A DNA stretch of 64,000 bases from Methyloterricola oryzae (GTDB taxonomy: Bacteria; Pseudomonadota; Gammaproteobacteria; Methylococcales; Methylococcaceae): positions 1 through 64,000 of the forward strand of contig NZ_JYNS01000011.1 of assembly GCF_000934725.1 (NCBI RefSeq), given 5' to 3'. The notes beneath the pieces are model-generated. The model searched no databases and was not told the origin of the DNA. It worked only from the letters and a program-made list of their open reading frames with translations. Positions within the stretch are counted from its first letter, which is position 1; every line of letters begins with the position of its first letter. Of the stretch, positions 10,518-20,521 are shown in pieces. Position numbers and translations under genes: made by a program.

Positions 10518-12380
10518 ATGATTAAACCCGTGAAAAGTTGGCTGCTCGCATCCTCCGTTGCTGCGATGCTGGCCGCACCCGGGATGTCCCAAGCGAACGC
10601 TGAAGTGGCGGCCCTAACTCAGGACAACAGCAGCTGGGCTACCTGGGGCAAGGACTATGCCGGCACCCGCTACAGCCCCCTGACCCAGATCAACAAGGAT
10701 ACCGCCAAGAACCTGCAGCCCAAGTGGACCTTCTCCACCGGCATGCTGCGCGGCCACGAAGGCGGTCCGCTGGTTGTCAATGGGCTGATCTACATCCACA
10801 CCGGCTTCCCCCACAAGGTTTACGCGCTGAACCAGGACACGCAGAGCGTGGTTTGGGAATACAACTATGCGCCTGACGCAGGCACCGATCCTCAGCAAGT
10901 TATCGGCGTGATGTGCTGCGACGTGGTCAACCGCGGTCTGGCCTACGGCGACGGTAAGGTCTTCCTGGCCCAGGGCGATGCAACCCTGGTGGCCCTGGAT
11001 GCCAAGACCGGCAAAGTGGTCTGGAAGGCGAAGAACGGCGACACCAAGCAGGGCATGACCAACACCAATGCTCCGCTGGTGGTGAAGGACAAGGTCTTCG
11101 TCGGTATCTCCGGCGGCGAGTACGGCGTGCGCGGCTTCATCGCCGCCTACAACATCAAGAATGGCAGCCCGGCGTGGAAGGCTTACAGCACCGGTCCTGA
11201 CGCCGAGATGAAGATCAACCCGGAAAAGACCATGACCTGGACCGATGGCAAGATGGCCCCGGTCGGCAAGGACTCTTCCCTCAAGACCTGGCAGGGCGAC
11301 CAGTGGAAGATCGGCGGCGGCACCACTTGGGGCTGGTACAGCTATGATCCGCAACTGAACCTGATGTACTACGGCTCCGGCAATCCCTCCACCTGGAACC
11401 CGGTACAGCGTCCTGGCGACAACAAGTGGTCCATGACCATTTGGGCTCGTGACGTGGACACCGGCGAAGCCAAGTGGGTCTACCAGATGACCCCGCACGA
11501 CGAGTGGGACTTCGACGGCATCAACGAAATGACGCTGGTCGATCTGCCCATGAAGGACGCCAACGGCAACGAGCACAGCAAGCTGTTGACCCACTTCGAC
11601 CGCAACGGCTTCGGCTACACCCTGGACCGCGCGACCGGCGAACTGCTGGTGGCCGAGAAGTTCGACAAGGCCGTCAACTGGGCTTCCCATGTGGACATGA
11701 AGTCTGGCCGTCCGCAGGTGCAGACCCAGTACTCCACCCAGGCCGGTGGCGAAGACCACAACAGCAAGGGCATCTGCCCCTCGGCTATGGGCAGCAAGAA
11801 CGAGCCTCCGGTCACGTTCTCTCCCAAAAGCAAGCTGATCTACATCCCGGGTAACCACACCTGCATGGACTACGAGCCGTTCGCGGTTGAGTACACCGCA
11901 GGCCAGCCGTACGTGGGCGCCACCCTGAGCATCTACCCGGCGAAGGCGGATGTGCAGACCGGTCAGCCGACCCCCGACCGCCTGAACATGGGTTCCTTCA
12001 CCGCATGGGATCCCACCACCGGCAAGATCGCCTGGGCCATTGACGAGCCGTTCTCCCTGTGGAGCGGCATGGTGTCCACCGCGGGTGACATCGTGATCTA
12101 CGGCACCCTGGAAGGCTACCTGAAGATCCGCGACGCCAACAACGGCGCTGAACTGTACAAGTTCAAGACCCCGTCCGGCGTGATCGGCAACGTCAGTACC
12201 TGGGAGCACAAAGGCAAGCAGTACATCGGCGTGCTGTCCGGTATCGGCGGCTGGGCCGGCGTGGGCATGGCCGCAGGCCTGGAAGGCGAGAGCGAAGGTC
12301 TGGGCGCCGTGGGCGCTTACAAGAGCCTGGGCGCGCACACCAAGCTGGGCGGTGTGTTCACCGTGTTTGCTCTGCCCTAG
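10518..12380 (+). CDS. xoxF: Lanthanide-dependent PQQ methanol dehydrogenase XoxF
   Basis: This periplasmic enzyme oxidises methanol (and often formaldehyde) using PQQ and a rare-earth ion. It has 620 residues with a signal peptide (about 1-29, ending SQANA) and an eight-bladed propeller with repeated W motifs. The vicinal disulfide is Cys133-Cys134 in [11 protein letters not shown]. The key marker is HDEWDFDG: catalytic Asp331 followed two residues later by Asp333. In calcium-type MxaF I recall Ala at that second position, so this is a XoxF protein. The ATG at 10518 with AGGAGG is preferred over an open extension to 10482. A strong terminator follows, then xoxJ. No xoxG cytochrome gene is adjacent. 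Codon use looks strongly biased, as expected for a highly expressed gene. Confidence 0.96.
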   Translation: MIKPVKSWLLASSVAAMLAAPGMSQANAEVAALTQDNSSWATWGKDYAGTRYSPLTQINKDTAKNLQPKWTFSTGMLRGHEGGPLVVNGLIYIHTGFPHKVYALNQDTQSVVWEYNYAPDAGTDPQQVIGVMCCDVVNRGLAYGDGKVFLAQGDATLVALDAKTGKVVWKAKNGDTKQGMTNTNAPLVVKDKVFVGISGGEYGVRGFIAAYNIKNGSPAWKAYSTGPDAEMKINPEKTMTWTDGKMAPVGKDSSLKTWQGDQWKIGGGTTWGWYSYDPQLNLMYYGSGNPSTWNPVQRPGDNKWSMTIWARDVDTGEAKWVYQMTPHDEWDFDGINEMTLVDLPMKDANGNEHSKLLTHFDRNGFGYTLDRATGELLVAEKFDKAVNWASHVDMKSGRPQVQTQYSTQAGGEDHNSKGICPSAMGSKNEPPVTFSPKSKLIYIPGNHTCMDYEPFAVEYTAGQPYVGATLSIYPAKADVQTGQPTPDRLNMGSFTAWDPTTGKIAWAIDEPFSLWSGMVSTAGDIVIYGTLEGYLKIRDANNGAELYKFKTPSGVIGNVSTWEHKGKQYIGVLSGIGGWAGVGMAAGLEGESEGLGAVGAYKSLGAHTKLGGVFTVFALP

Positions 12381-12407
12381 TCTGAACCTCTAGGTTAGGA
12401 CTTCGGG

Positions 12408-12446
12408 ACGCCCCGGTCGAGCAATCGGCCGGGGCGTTCTTCATTT
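12408..12446 (+). terminator. Rho-independent terminator after xoxF
   Basis: A 9-base GC-rich stem (ACGCCCCGG at 12408-12416 with CCGGGGCGT at 12429-12437) is followed by a T-rich tail. It lies 28 bases after the xoxF stop and would allow xoxF and xoxJ to be expressed at different levels. Confidence 0.85.
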
Positions 12447-12518
12447 CAGGGAAGGAATAAATTTAGAATACCGGCGGTCCAACCGGGACTCGCAAGGCAC
12501 ACTCACACAGGAAACGTC

Positions 12519-13373
12519 ATGACGAATTCGTTCAAACACCGGGCGCTGGGCCTGCTCGCCGCCCTGGCCATCGCACCGGCTTCCCAGGCCTGGGAGGGCA
12601 AGACCTTCAAGGTCTGCGCCGACCCCAACAACCTGCCCTATTCCAACCAGAAGGGTGAGGGTTTCGAAAACAAGATCGCGGAACTGTTGGCCGACGAACT
12701 GGACCTCGAGCTGGAATACACCTGGTTTCCGCAGCGCATGGGCTTCATCCGCAACACCCTGAAGGCGGAGGTCGAGGAGGGCAAGGGCAAGGGTTACAAG
12801 TGCGATGTTATCATCGGCCTGCCCACCGGCGCCGAGCAGGCGGCCACTACCCAGCCCTATTACCGCTCGACCTATGCCCTGGTCATCGCCAAAAAACGCG
12901 GCTGGGACGATATCGAATCCCCCGAGGATCTGGACAAGCTGTCCGACAAGCAAAAGGCCAAGCTGAAGATGGCCATGTTTGACGGCTCACCCGCCACCAC
13001 CTGGCTGCTGAATCACAAACTGCTGGATGGTTCGATACCGTTCCAGTCCATGGATGCCGACGCCACCATCAGCACCGCCGAGCGCGTCGAGCAGGCGCTG
13101 AAATCCGGCAAGCTGGACATGGCGATCGTGTGGGGCCCCATTGCAGGCTACCTGGAAACCCATAACAAGGGCGCTTTCGAGGTGATCCCCATGCATTCCG
13201 AGCAGGGCGTGAAGTTCGAATTCCCCATGTCCATGGGCGTGCGCATCCCGGACAAGGAGCGCAAAGAGGAATTGAACAAGCTGATCGAGGACAATCAGCG
13301 CAAGATCAACAAGATCCTCGGCAAGTACAAGGTGCCGCTGGTGGATGCGGACGGCAAGCTGATCGACGACTGA
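12519..13373 (+). CDS. xoxJ: XoxJ-type periplasmic solute-binding protein
   Basis: The product is a 284-residue exported protein of the periplasmic binding-protein fold (family 3), related to MxaJ. A signal peptide is at about 1-24. KVCADPNNLPYSNQKGEGFENKIAELLA is the typical opening, with later QPYYRSTYALVIAKKRGWDD and MAIVWGPIAGYLE. XoxJ accompanies XoxF and is thought to help maturation or activation of the dehydrogenase. The ATG at 12519 has AGGAAA upstream. It follows xoxF by 138 bases across a terminator. The usual cytochrome partner gene xoxG is not between them or directly after. Confidence 0.92.
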   Translation: MTNSFKHRALGLLAALAIAPASQAWEGKTFKVCADPNNLPYSNQKGEGFENKIAELLADELDLELEYTWFPQRMGFIRNTLKAEVEEGKGKGYKCDVIIGLPTGAEQAATTQPYYRSTYALVIAKKRGWDDIESPEDLDKLSDKQKAKLKMAMFDGSPATTWLLNHKLLDGSIPFQSMDADATISTAERVEQALKSGKLDMAIVWGPIAGYLETHNKGAFEVIPMHSEQGVKFEFPMSMGVRIPDKERKEELNKLIEDNQRKINKILGKYKVPLVDADGKLIDD

Positions 13374-13385
13374 CGTTTACCCAGG

Positions 13386-13418
13386 GCGGCGGCTTGCACC
13401 GGCGCCGCCGCTATTTTT
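13386..13418 (+). terminator. Rho-independent terminator after xoxJ
   Basis: The 8-base stem GCGGCGGC/GCCGCCGC (13386-13393, 13404-13411) is followed by TATTTTT. It overlaps the stop codon of the convergent gene. Confidence 0.75.
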
Positions 13419-14187
13419 CCGCCGGGCGACGCAGCAGGCTGCCCAGGCGGGCGAAGAAACCGGCTTCCTTGCGCGGCTCGGCCTGCTCAGCCTGACGGCG
13501 GCGGTTATCCTCCTCCAGCCGCTGGCGCAGCTGGCGGCGCACATCATCGGGAATTTCCAGGGTGCTCAGACGTCGGTCCTTGCGCAGGACGTAATGCCCC
13601 AACTGGTCCAGCCAGTCCTCGTCGATCTTCTGGTAGGGGAAATGCAGCTTGACGTCCACCAGGCCCTCGAAGTTGTGGGTGGTGACGCCTACCTCGAAGC
13701 TCTCTTCCTGGGTCTCGAACAATAGGCTCACCAGCACCCGCAATCGGCACTCGAACAGCGCCCCTTCCACCTCGGCGCCGCTGCGAATGGGCGACTCGCT
13801 GAAGGCCACCTGCTCCGAGCGCAGGAACTTGCGGAAATCATCGGCCAGCGCCCTGGGCGTGACGGAATAATGCCTGGATTCGGCCGTCAGGCAGTCGAAA
13901 CGCAGGGAGATCTTCTTGGGATCGCTGGCGTTGTCCACAAAGATGCGGTAATTCCCCTGACTGAAGGACACATCGCCGACGCCGGGCACGCTGTACACCG
14001 CATCCACCGGCCAGCCCACCACCTCCAGATGGTCCACCAGTTCGAACAGATAGCGCTGGATACGCACCATGCGCTCGCGCAAGCCCTGGGCGTCGTTGCG
14101 CTCCTGAACGCTGCGTAGGGCATCCTCCGCCTCCTGGGCCTTGCGAAGCCGCTCCGCCTCTTTCTTGATCTCGTCCAGTATGCCCAT
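13411..14187 (-). CDS. Conserved hypothetical protein, charged cytoplasmic
   Basis: I do not recognise the family. The 258 residues start with a strongly charged helix (MGILDEIKKEAERLRKAQEAED), likely coiled coil. A mixed central domain follows (residues about 40-190) with FELVDHLEVVGWPVD and SQGNYRIFVDNASDPKKISLRFDC. The C-terminal tail is basic and Glu/Arg-rich, ending FFARLGSLLRRPAEK. No signal peptide or membrane helix is visible, so it is probably cytoplasmic. Codon use matches the GC-rich neighbours, which supports a real gene. The ATG at 14187 has only a poor ribosome-binding site. It lies 112 bases downstream of lysS on the same strand and might share its transcript. Confidence 0.75.
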   Translation of the reverse strand: MGILDEIKKEAERLRKAQEAEDALRSVQERNDAQGLRERMVRIQRYLFELVDHLEVVGWPVDAVYSVPGVGDVSFSQGNYRIFVDNASDPKKISLRFDCLTAESRHYSVTPRALADDFRKFLRSEQVAFSESPIRSGAEVEGALFECRLRVLVSLLFETQEESFEVGVTTHNFEGLVDVKLHFPYQKIDEDWLDQLGHYVLRKDRRLSTLEIPDDVRRQLRQRLEEDNRRRQAEQAEPRKEAGFFARLGSLLRRPAEK

Positions 14188-14299
14188 GCGCGCCCGTGCC
14201 TAGCCGTGTGTGCCCAGGAAGTTGCGGGTATTAGCTCCCGCTTCCGACCCCATCAAGCTAGCACCCCAAGCGCCACCCTTCAATGCGTCGCCCGGCGGA

Positions 14300-15787
14300 T
14301 CACACTTCCTTGCGCATATGCGGGAACAGGATGACATCGCGGATGGAGGGCGAATCAGTCAGGAACATCACCAGGCGGTCGATGCCGATGCCCTCGCCCG
14401 CCGTGGGCGGCAGGCCATATTCCAGGGCGCGCACGTAATCGGCGTCGTAGTGCATGGCCTCCTCGTCGCCCGCGTCCTTGTCCTCCACCTGCTTGCGGAA
14501 GCGCTCCGCCTGGTCCTCGGCGTCGTTCAGCTCGGAGAAGCCGTTGGCCAGCTCGCGGCCAGCCACGAAGAACTCAAATCGGTCGGTAACGAAGGGATTG
14601 GCGTCATTACGCCGCGCCAGGGGCGACACCTCGGCCGGGTACTCGGTGATGAAGGTAGGCTCTTCCAGGCGGTGCTCCACGGTCTTCTCGAATATCTCCG
14701 TCTGGATCTTGCCCAGGCCATCGCCGGCCTTGACCGGAATGCCCAGGCGCTGGGCCACCTGCGCCGCGGCCTCGCGGCTGGCCAGATTGTCCAAGTTCAG
14801 GTCCGGGTTGAAGTGCAGCACAGACTCCAGCAGGGTCATGCGCCGGAAGGGGGTCTCCAGATCGTAGACTTTCTCCTGATAGCTGACCTGCATGGAGCCG
14901 AGCACATCCCGGGCCAGCCCGCGCAGCAGTTCCTCGGTCAGGTCCATCAGCTCGCGGTAATCCGCGTAGGCCTGGTAGAACTCCAACATGGTGAACTCGG
15001 GATTGTGCCGAGTGGAGAGGCCTTCATTGCGAAAACTGCGGTTGATCTCGAACACCCGCTCGAAACCGCCCACCACCAGACGCTTGAGGTAGAGCTCCGG
15101 CGCGATGCGCAGGAACAATTCCATGTCCAGGGCGTTGTGGTGGGTGACAAAGGGCTTGGCGCGCGCGCCGCCGGGGATGGCCTGCATCATGGGCGTTTCG
15201 ACTTCCATGAAGTCGCGGGCGGTGAGGAACTGGCGCACATAGGCGACGATGGCGCTGCGCAGGCGGAACACCTGGCGCGATTCCTCGGTCATGATCAGGT
15301 CCACATAGCGCTGGCGGTAGCGGATTTCCTGATCGGTGAGGCCGTGGAACTTCTCCGGCAGGGGCCGCAGGGACTTGGTCAGCAGGCGCACCGTGGAGGC
15401 CTTCACCGAGAGCTCCCCGGTCTTGGTGCGGAACACCGTGCCTTCCACGGCGATGATGTCGCCGATGTCCCAGGTCTTGAAGGCTTCGTAGACACCCTCG
15501 GGCAGGGCGTCGCGCTGCAGGAACAACTGGATGCGCCCGGACATGTCCTGGATCTGCGCGAAGCTGGCCTTGCCCATGAGGCGCTTGGCCATCAGTCGGC
15601 CCGCCAGTCTCACGGTGACTGGCGCGCTTTCCAGCTGTTCCGCGTCCGTCTCGCCAAAGCGGCGATGCAGCTCTTCCGCCAGGCCATCGCGGCGGAAATC
15701 ATTGGGGAAGGCCACGCCCTCGCGCAGGGCCGCCAGTTTCTCGCGCCGCTGCGCGATCAGTTTGTTCTCGTCCAGTTGTTCAGACAT
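14300..15787 (-). CDS. lysS: Lysyl-tRNA synthetase (class II)
   Basis: This cytoplasmic enzyme charges tRNA-Lys. The 495 residues show the N-terminal OB-fold anticodon domain ([26 protein letters not shown]) and the class II catalytic domain. Motif 1 is near [16 protein letters not shown], motif 2 is [20 protein letters not shown], and motif 3 is [22 protein letters not shown]. Length and motifs are complete. It follows prfB on the same strand with a 177-base gap, the same order as the prfB-lysS pair of Escherichia coli. The ATG at 15787 has a modest purine-rich upstream sequence. Confidence 0.97.
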   Translation of the reverse strand: MSEQLDENKLIAQRREKLAALREGVAFPNDFRRDGLAEELHRRFGETDAEQLESAPVTVRLAGRLMAKRLMGKASFAQIQDMSGRIQLFLQRDALPEGVYEAFKTWDIGDIIAVEGTVFRTKTGELSVKASTVRLLTKSLRPLPEKFHGLTDQEIRYRQRYVDLIMTEESRQVFRLRSAIVAYVRQFLTARDFMEVETPMMQAIPGGARAKPFVTHHNALDMELFLRIAPELYLKRLVVGGFERVFEINRSFRNEGLSTRHNPEFTMLEFYQAYADYRELMDLTEELLRGLARDVLGSMQVSYQEKVYDLETPFRRMTLLESVLHFNPDLNLDNLASREAAAQVAQRLGIPVKAGDGLGKIQTEIFEKTVEHRLEEPTFITEYPAEVSPLARRNDANPFVTDRFEFFVAGRELANGFSELNDAEDQAERFRKQVEDKDAGDEEAMHYDADYVRALEYGLPPTAGEGIGIDRLVMFLTDSPSIRDVILFPHMRKEV

Positions 15788-15964
15788 CGCTCTTTATCTT
15801 GATTGATTGAATGGGTTGGAGAGTTGGGCGAGGCGGCTTTGTGGCCGGTTCATGCGCCACCCCACCATAATCCACCTGCTGGGAGGGGGATAGCTGGGAT
15901 GGGGGGCTGCCGCCAGCAAGCCCCCTCAACGTCCCTTAAAGATCGCCTGTAACCCTGAGGGCAC

Positions 15965-17063
15965 TCACAGGCCCGCCTTCAGGCTCGCCTCGATAAACAT
16001 GTCCAGGTCGCCGTCCAGCACCGGCTGTGGATTGCGGGTCTCCACCTCGGTGCGGAGATCCTTGATACGGGAGTCATCCAACACATAGGAGCGGATCTGG
16101 CTGCCCCAGCCGATGTCGGACTTGGTGTCCTCCAGGGCCTGCTGGGCGGCGCTGCGCTTGAGCATCTCCAACTCGTACAGCTTGGATTTCAGCTGCTTCA
16201 TGGCGGTATCGCGGTTCTTGTGCTGGGAGCGGTCGCTCTGGCACTGCACCACGATGTTGGTGGGCATATGGGTGATGCGCACCGCGGACTCGGTCCGGTT
16301 CACGTGCTGGCCGCCGGCGCCGCTGGCGCGGTAGACATCCACCCGCAAATCTGCCGGATTGATCTCGATGTCCACGTTGTCGTCGATCTCGGGCGAGACG
16401 AACACCGAGGAAAACGAGGTATGCCGCCGGTTGCCGGAATCGAAGGGGGACTTGCGCACCAGGCGGTGCACGCCGGTCTCCGTGCGCAGCCAGCCGAACG
16501 CGTATTCACCCTCGAACTTGACGGTGGCGCTCTTGATGCCGGCCACTTCGCCGGCGGAGACTTCCATCAGCTCAGTCTTGAAGCCGCGCCGCTCACCCCA
16601 GCGCAGATACATGCGCAACAGCATTTCCGCCCAGTCCTGGGCCTCGGTGCCGCCGGACCCGGCCTGGATATCCAGGAAGGCATTGTTGGGGTCCATCTCG
16701 CCGGAGAACATGCGGCGGAATTCCAGCCCGGCGACATCCTTCTCATATGCTTCGAGATCGGCCGCCACGGTCTCCACCGTATCCTCGTCGTCCTCCGCCA
16801 CGGCCAGCTCCAGCAGTTCCTCGGCATCGGCGATGCCCTGCTGCAGCTTCAACAGGGTGTTGACCACCTGCTCCAGTTGGCCGCGCTCCTTCCCCAGGGC
16901 CTGGGCCTTTTCCGGGTTATCCCAGATCTTGGGGTCTTCCAGTTCCCTCAGGACTTCGGTGAGGCGCTCCTGCTTGGTTTCGAAGTCAAAGATACCCCCT
17001 AAGGCCCTCGTGGCGAGCCTTCAAGTCCTTGATCTGGTTGTAGAGCGGGTTCAATTCACGCAT
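15965..17063 (-). CDS. prfB: Peptide chain release factor 2, expressed by programmed +1 frameshift
   Basis: RF2 recognises UGA and UAA stop codons and triggers peptide release. The first 25 codons start at ATG 17063 ([20 protein letters not shown]) and end in TGA at 16988-16986. A +1 shift at CTT-TGA-C joins them to the long frame [13 protein letters not shown]..., giving a protein of about 365 residues, the normal RF2 size. The second frame contains the catalytic GGQ loop ([16 protein letters not shown]), preceded by a conserved PVTH-like recognition region. The shift site is preceded by the internal Shine-Dalgarno-like AGGGGG. This arrangement is the classic autoregulation: low RF2 lets the ribosome shift and make more RF2. 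lysS follows downstream. Confidence 0.96.
16985..17000 (-). promoter_or_regulatory. prfB programmed +1 frameshift site
   Basis: Read on the minus strand the site is AGGGGG-TAT-CTT-TGA-C. It consists of the internal Shine-Dalgarno-like sequence, the slippery CTT codon and the in-frame UGA recognised by RF2 itself. All elements of the standard bacterial site are present with normal spacing. Confidence 0.96.
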
Positions 17064-17255
17064 AGCTGATTGTTTTGGCTAATAAAAATCCGCGATTTTA
17101 CACGATTCCTGAGGCGGCGTCTCAGCCTTCGTGCGGTGAGCGGGCGACGGCGGCGGGACGAATTCGCGTGAAATGCCACAGCCAATGCGCCATTTCCCAT
17201 CCAAACGAACCACGCTGGCGCGCTACAGGCTTGATTTGCCGGGGAGGCATTTTTC

Positions 17256-18854
17256 TTGCTGACTTTGCGCAATGCCGACTTAATCCGGGACGTCCCTATG
17301 TCATCTCAAGCACCGCAGTTTTCCATTCCCTCCAGCCCCATGCAGCGGGGCCAGGCCGCCGTGCAGGCGCGCAATTTCGAAGAGGCGGTGCGTTGCTTTG
17401 CGGAGGCTGTCGTGCAGGATGACAGGAATCCGCAGGCCCTGGCGGCCCTGGGGCAGTCGCTATGCTGGCTGGGGCGGCGCGAGGAAGGGGTCGCGCAACT
17501 CCGCCAGTCCGGCCAGTTGCTGGCCAAGAAAGCCCGCAAGACCCGCGACGTCAGTCTGACCCTGAACCTGGCCGACCAGTTGCAATACTGGACCGACTAC
17601 GCCGGCGCGCGGGATCTGGCCCGGACAGCGGTGCAGATCAATCCCGCCGAGGTCCGCGGCTACCAGTTGCTCGCCGTCTCCTGCCTGCGCCTCAATCTAA
17701 GCACGCAAGCCCTGACGGCGGCCCGGCAAGCGATCAGGTTGGCGCCGGACTCGGCAACCCTGCAGATCCTGCTGGCCACGCTCGAAGCGGCTGAAAAGCT
17801 CCACGAACCCGCCCGGAACAGGCTGGAAAAGGTGCTGCAGGGACGCCTGTCGCCGGAAGAAGCCTTTAGGGCACACAAGGAGCTGGCGAACATCCTGGAC
17901 AAGCTGGGCGAATACGATCAGGTTTTTGCCCATTTGCATGCGGCCGCCGAGCTGTCCGCCCGATTGCCGGAGGTCCGGCGCCAGGATGCGGGCCTGGTGT
18001 CACGCATGATCGAAAGCTACAGGGCCGGCTTCGACCCGGCGCTGCTGCGCCGCTGGTCCACCGCAGACCTGGCCGGGGATGTGCCGGCGCCGAGCTTCGT
18101 GCTGGGATTCATGCGTTCCGGCACTACCCTGACCCAGGAAGTCCTGGCCGCACACCCGCGGGTGCTGGTGGCCGACGAGAGCAGCCTGCTGAGTTCCCTC
18201 GGCGACGAACTGCGCCGCATGAACCCGTGTTCAGGCAGCCTGGCGGATCAGTTGCGGGCCTTGGATCGGGACGGCATTCGCCACCTTCGCGCCCATTACT
18301 GGAAGCTGGCCCGAGGCCTGTACGGGGAGAAGCTGAGCGGCCAACACCTGGTGGACAAGACCACCATGAACACCATCGATCTGGGCCTGCTCAACTGCGT
18401 CTTTCCGGACGCCAAGGTCGTATTCGTCATGCGCGACCCGCGCGATGTCTGCCTGAGCTGCTTCATGCAGACCATGATCCCCACGCCCTCCACCGTGCAT
18501 CTGTTTACCTGGCAGGGAATCGCGGACTTCTACGCCTTGATGCTCGACTGGTGGCTGCTCATGCGCGAGCGGCTCAGTGTGCCCTATCTGGAATTGCGCT
18601 ACGAGGACGCGGTGACGGACTTCGAGCCCAGCTTCCGGCGGGTGTTCGAATTCCTGCAACTGCCTTGGGACCCGGCGGTGGCCGAGTTCCATAAGCAGGC
18701 GGCACGCAAGTACGTCAACAGTCCGAGCTTCAGCCAGGTGGCCCAGCCCCTTTATTCCTCCTCCGTAGGCCGCTGGCGGCGCTACGCGCATGCGTTCGAA
18801 ACGATCGGCGCAAGGCTGCGGCCCTACGTCGATGCTTTTGGCTACGAAGCCTGA
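17256..18854 (+). CDS. TPR repeat-sulfotransferase fusion protein
   Basis: This 532-residue protein has tetratricopeptide repeats in its first half (about 30-240; for example NFEEAVRCFAEAVVQDDRNPQALAALG and INPAEVRGYQLLAVSCLRLN) and a PAPS-dependent sulfotransferase domain in the second. The 5'-phosphosulfate loop is FVLGFMRSGTTLTQEVL (about 280-296) and the 3'-phosphate motif is VVFVMRDPRDVCLSCFMQ (about 389-406). It would transfer sulfate to an unknown acceptor, perhaps a protein or glycan bound by the TPRs. The start is TTG 17256, with GGGGAGG 9 bases upstream; ATG 17298 is the alternative. It diverges from prfB and its 3' end overlaps the convergent transporter gene by 13 bases. Confidence 0.87.
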   Translation: MLTLRNADLIRDVPMSSQAPQFSIPSSPMQRGQAAVQARNFEEAVRCFAEAVVQDDRNPQALAALGQSLCWLGRREEGVAQLRQSGQLLAKKARKTRDVSLTLNLADQLQYWTDYAGARDLARTAVQINPAEVRGYQLLAVSCLRLNLSTQALTAARQAIRLAPDSATLQILLATLEAAEKLHEPARNRLEKVLQGRLSPEEAFRAHKELANILDKLGEYDQVFAHLHAAAELSARLPEVRRQDAGLVSRMIESYRAGFDPALLRRWSTADLAGDVPAPSFVLGFMRSGTTLTQEVLAAHPRVLVADESSLLSSLGDELRRMNPCSGSLADQLRALDRDGIRHLRAHYWKLARGLYGEKLSGQHLVDKTTMNTIDLGLLNCVFPDAKVVFVMRDPRDVCLSCFMQTMIPTPSTVHLFTWQGIADFYALMLDWWLLMRERLSVPYLELRYEDAVTDFEPSFRRVFEFLQLPWDPAVAEFHKQAARKYVNSPSFSQVAQPLYSSSVGRWRRYAHAFETIGARLRPYVDAFGYEA

Positions 18855-20521
18855 GACTCGGAAACCGGCATCCGGCGCTCCACCAGATACACCGCCAGGA
18901 GGGGGATCAGCAGCCCGATGACGGTGACGGTGATGAAGAGCGCGCCCAGCTCGCTGTAATCCGCCGGCGCCGCCACGCTGCCGGTGACCGGATCGCGCAG
19001 TTCGCGGCTGACGGTGAACAGTGCGTTCAGATGCTTGGTGAGCAACTGCGCCAAGGCTAGCGCCAGGTTGGTGAAAGCCGCCATCACCGCGAAATAGGTG
19101 GCCTTGAGTTGCGCCGGAGCGGAGTTGGCGATCCAGGCCAGCATGGGAATCATCGCGATCTGCCCCAGGGGCGATTCCAGCGCTGTATCCACCAGGGCGA
19201 TAAAGCGGGCATCCACCACGCCGCCGGTATGCGCAGCGGTCCAGTGATGAAATCCGTAATACATGGCGATGTTGGGCAGGAACAGCACCGTCGAGGCGAT
19301 GGTCAGCACCACGATGATGCGGGTAATGGGCCGCTCCGCCATGAAACGGCGGAACAGGAACATGCCGACCAGCGTCAGGGAACTGGCGATGAGGGACAAC
19401 TGAGCCAGGAACTGCTGGTCGAAGCCGAGCACGTCGATCATCCACCAACTGGAGCCGGGGCCCGGAGAAGGCATGGCGCGGAAGGCGAAGATCACCAGGG
19501 CCGTGCCGTACAGGCTATGCCGGGCGCCATCGGGCAAATCCAGGGTCAGGCGCCGCATGAGGAACAACACGATGGCCAGGGAACCGGCGAACACCACCTC
19601 CTCGTTGAAGGGAAACGCCGACAGACCCATGGCCAGAGAAAACAGCACGAAGGCCGCCCCGCCCCCCAGTATCCAAGGATTGGGGGCGGTAGGCTCGGCC
19701 ACGACCAGCCCCAGGGCGCGGTCGATCTCGTCGAACTCCAGACCCTGCGCCGCCAGGCGCCGGGCCGCGCTGGCCCGCATCAGCGCCGCCATCACCACGC
19801 CCAGCACCGACACCAGCGGAATCACCAGGGCCAGCCGGTAGATCTGCAGGTAGATCGCCGCCTTCTGCGCCGCGCCCATGCTCTCCACCCCCGCAAACAG
19901 ATACACGTTGGCGATGGCCACTAGCAGCGTACCGCCGATGATGGCGACCCGGCCAAGGGTCTGCATGGTGGTGTGGCTCAGCCGGATGTCCTCTTCGCTG
20001 CGGGCCCTGCCCTGTTCGTCAAATCGGGGCACCGCCTCCACGGTCATGGCATCCGCCACCGTGTCCTGGATCACATAGCCCGCCGGCGCCAGCAGCACGG
20101 CCAGCACATACCAGGTTTCCGCCGACAGGGTCTCGCGCATGCCCGCCGGGTCAGAGAGCAGGCCAATCATGATCATCAGGCTGGCGGCGATGAGGCCGGC
20201 GCCGAGATAAATCAAGCCAGCCTTGTGCCTCCAGATGAGATCCACCAGGTGGCCCAGGGGCATCTTCAGGGTCCAGGGCAGCATGGCCCAGAAACTGAGG
20301 GCGGCCAGGAACTCGGCGGACAGCCCCAGGTACTCCTTGACGAAGAAGGTCCCGACGATGCCGGTCAGGCCGGAAACGCCGGCCGCCATGTAGACCATGA
20401 GCGGCGGCACGTAACTCCAGCGCATCTGGCGGCCGAGATCCAACACGTTGCGATCGAACCAGTGGATTGCGCGAGGCAGGATGCCATGCGGAACTGCCTG
20501 TCTGTCGGAACCGTTTGCCAT
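18842..20521 (-). CDS. BT1/MFS-type membrane transporter
   Basis: This polytopic inner-membrane protein of 559 residues has about 12 hydrophobic helices. The start of the fold, VYMAAGVSGLTGIVGTFFVKEYLGLSAEFLAALSFWAMLPWTLKMPLGHLVDLIWRHKAG, resembles the BT1 (folate-biopterin transporter) branch of the major facilitator superfamily: a KEYLGLS motif, then LPWTLK and a D-containing loop. A cytoplasmic loop of charged residues follows helix 4 (AVPRFDEQGRARSEEDIRLSH). The substrate cannot be inferred; folate/pterin or a small metabolite is possible. The ATG at 20521 has AAAGG upstream. It converges on the sulfotransferase gene with a 13-base overlap of the ends. Confidence 0.75.
   Translation of the reverse strand: MANGSDRQAVPHGILPRAIHWFDRNVLDLGRQMRWSYVPPLMVYMAAGVSGLTGIVGTFFVKEYLGLSAEFLAALSFWAMLPWTLKMPLGHLVDLIWRHKAGLIYLGAGLIAASLMIMIGLLSDPAGMRETLSAETWYVLAVLLAPAGYVIQDTVADAMTVEAVPRFDEQGRARSEEDIRLSHTTMQTLGRVAIIGGTLLVAIANVYLFAGVESMGAAQKAAIYLQIYRLALVIPLVSVLGVVMAALMRASAARRLAAQGLEFDEIDRALGLVVAEPTAPNPWILGGGAAFVLFSLAMGLSAFPFNEEVVFAGSLAIVLFLMRRLTLDLPDGARHSLYGTALVIFAFRAMPSPGPGSSWWMIDVLGFDQQFLAQLSLIASSLTLVGMFLFRRFMAERPITRIIVVLTIASTVLFLPNIAMYYGFHHWTAAHTGGVVDARFIALVDTALESPLGQIAMIPMLAWIANSAPAQLKATYFAVMAAFTNLALALAQLLTKHLNALFTVSRELRDPVTGSVAAPADYSELGALFITVTVIGLLIPLLAVYLVERRMPVSESQAS

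Noticed and set aside
10614-12338. Long open frame on the minus strand opposite xoxF
   Set aside because: Antisense artefact of a highly biased gene; Val/His/Gly-rich translation with no family.
14210-15802. Long open frame on the plus strand opposite lysS
   Set aside because: The translation has no recognisable motif and mirrors the lysS codon pattern.
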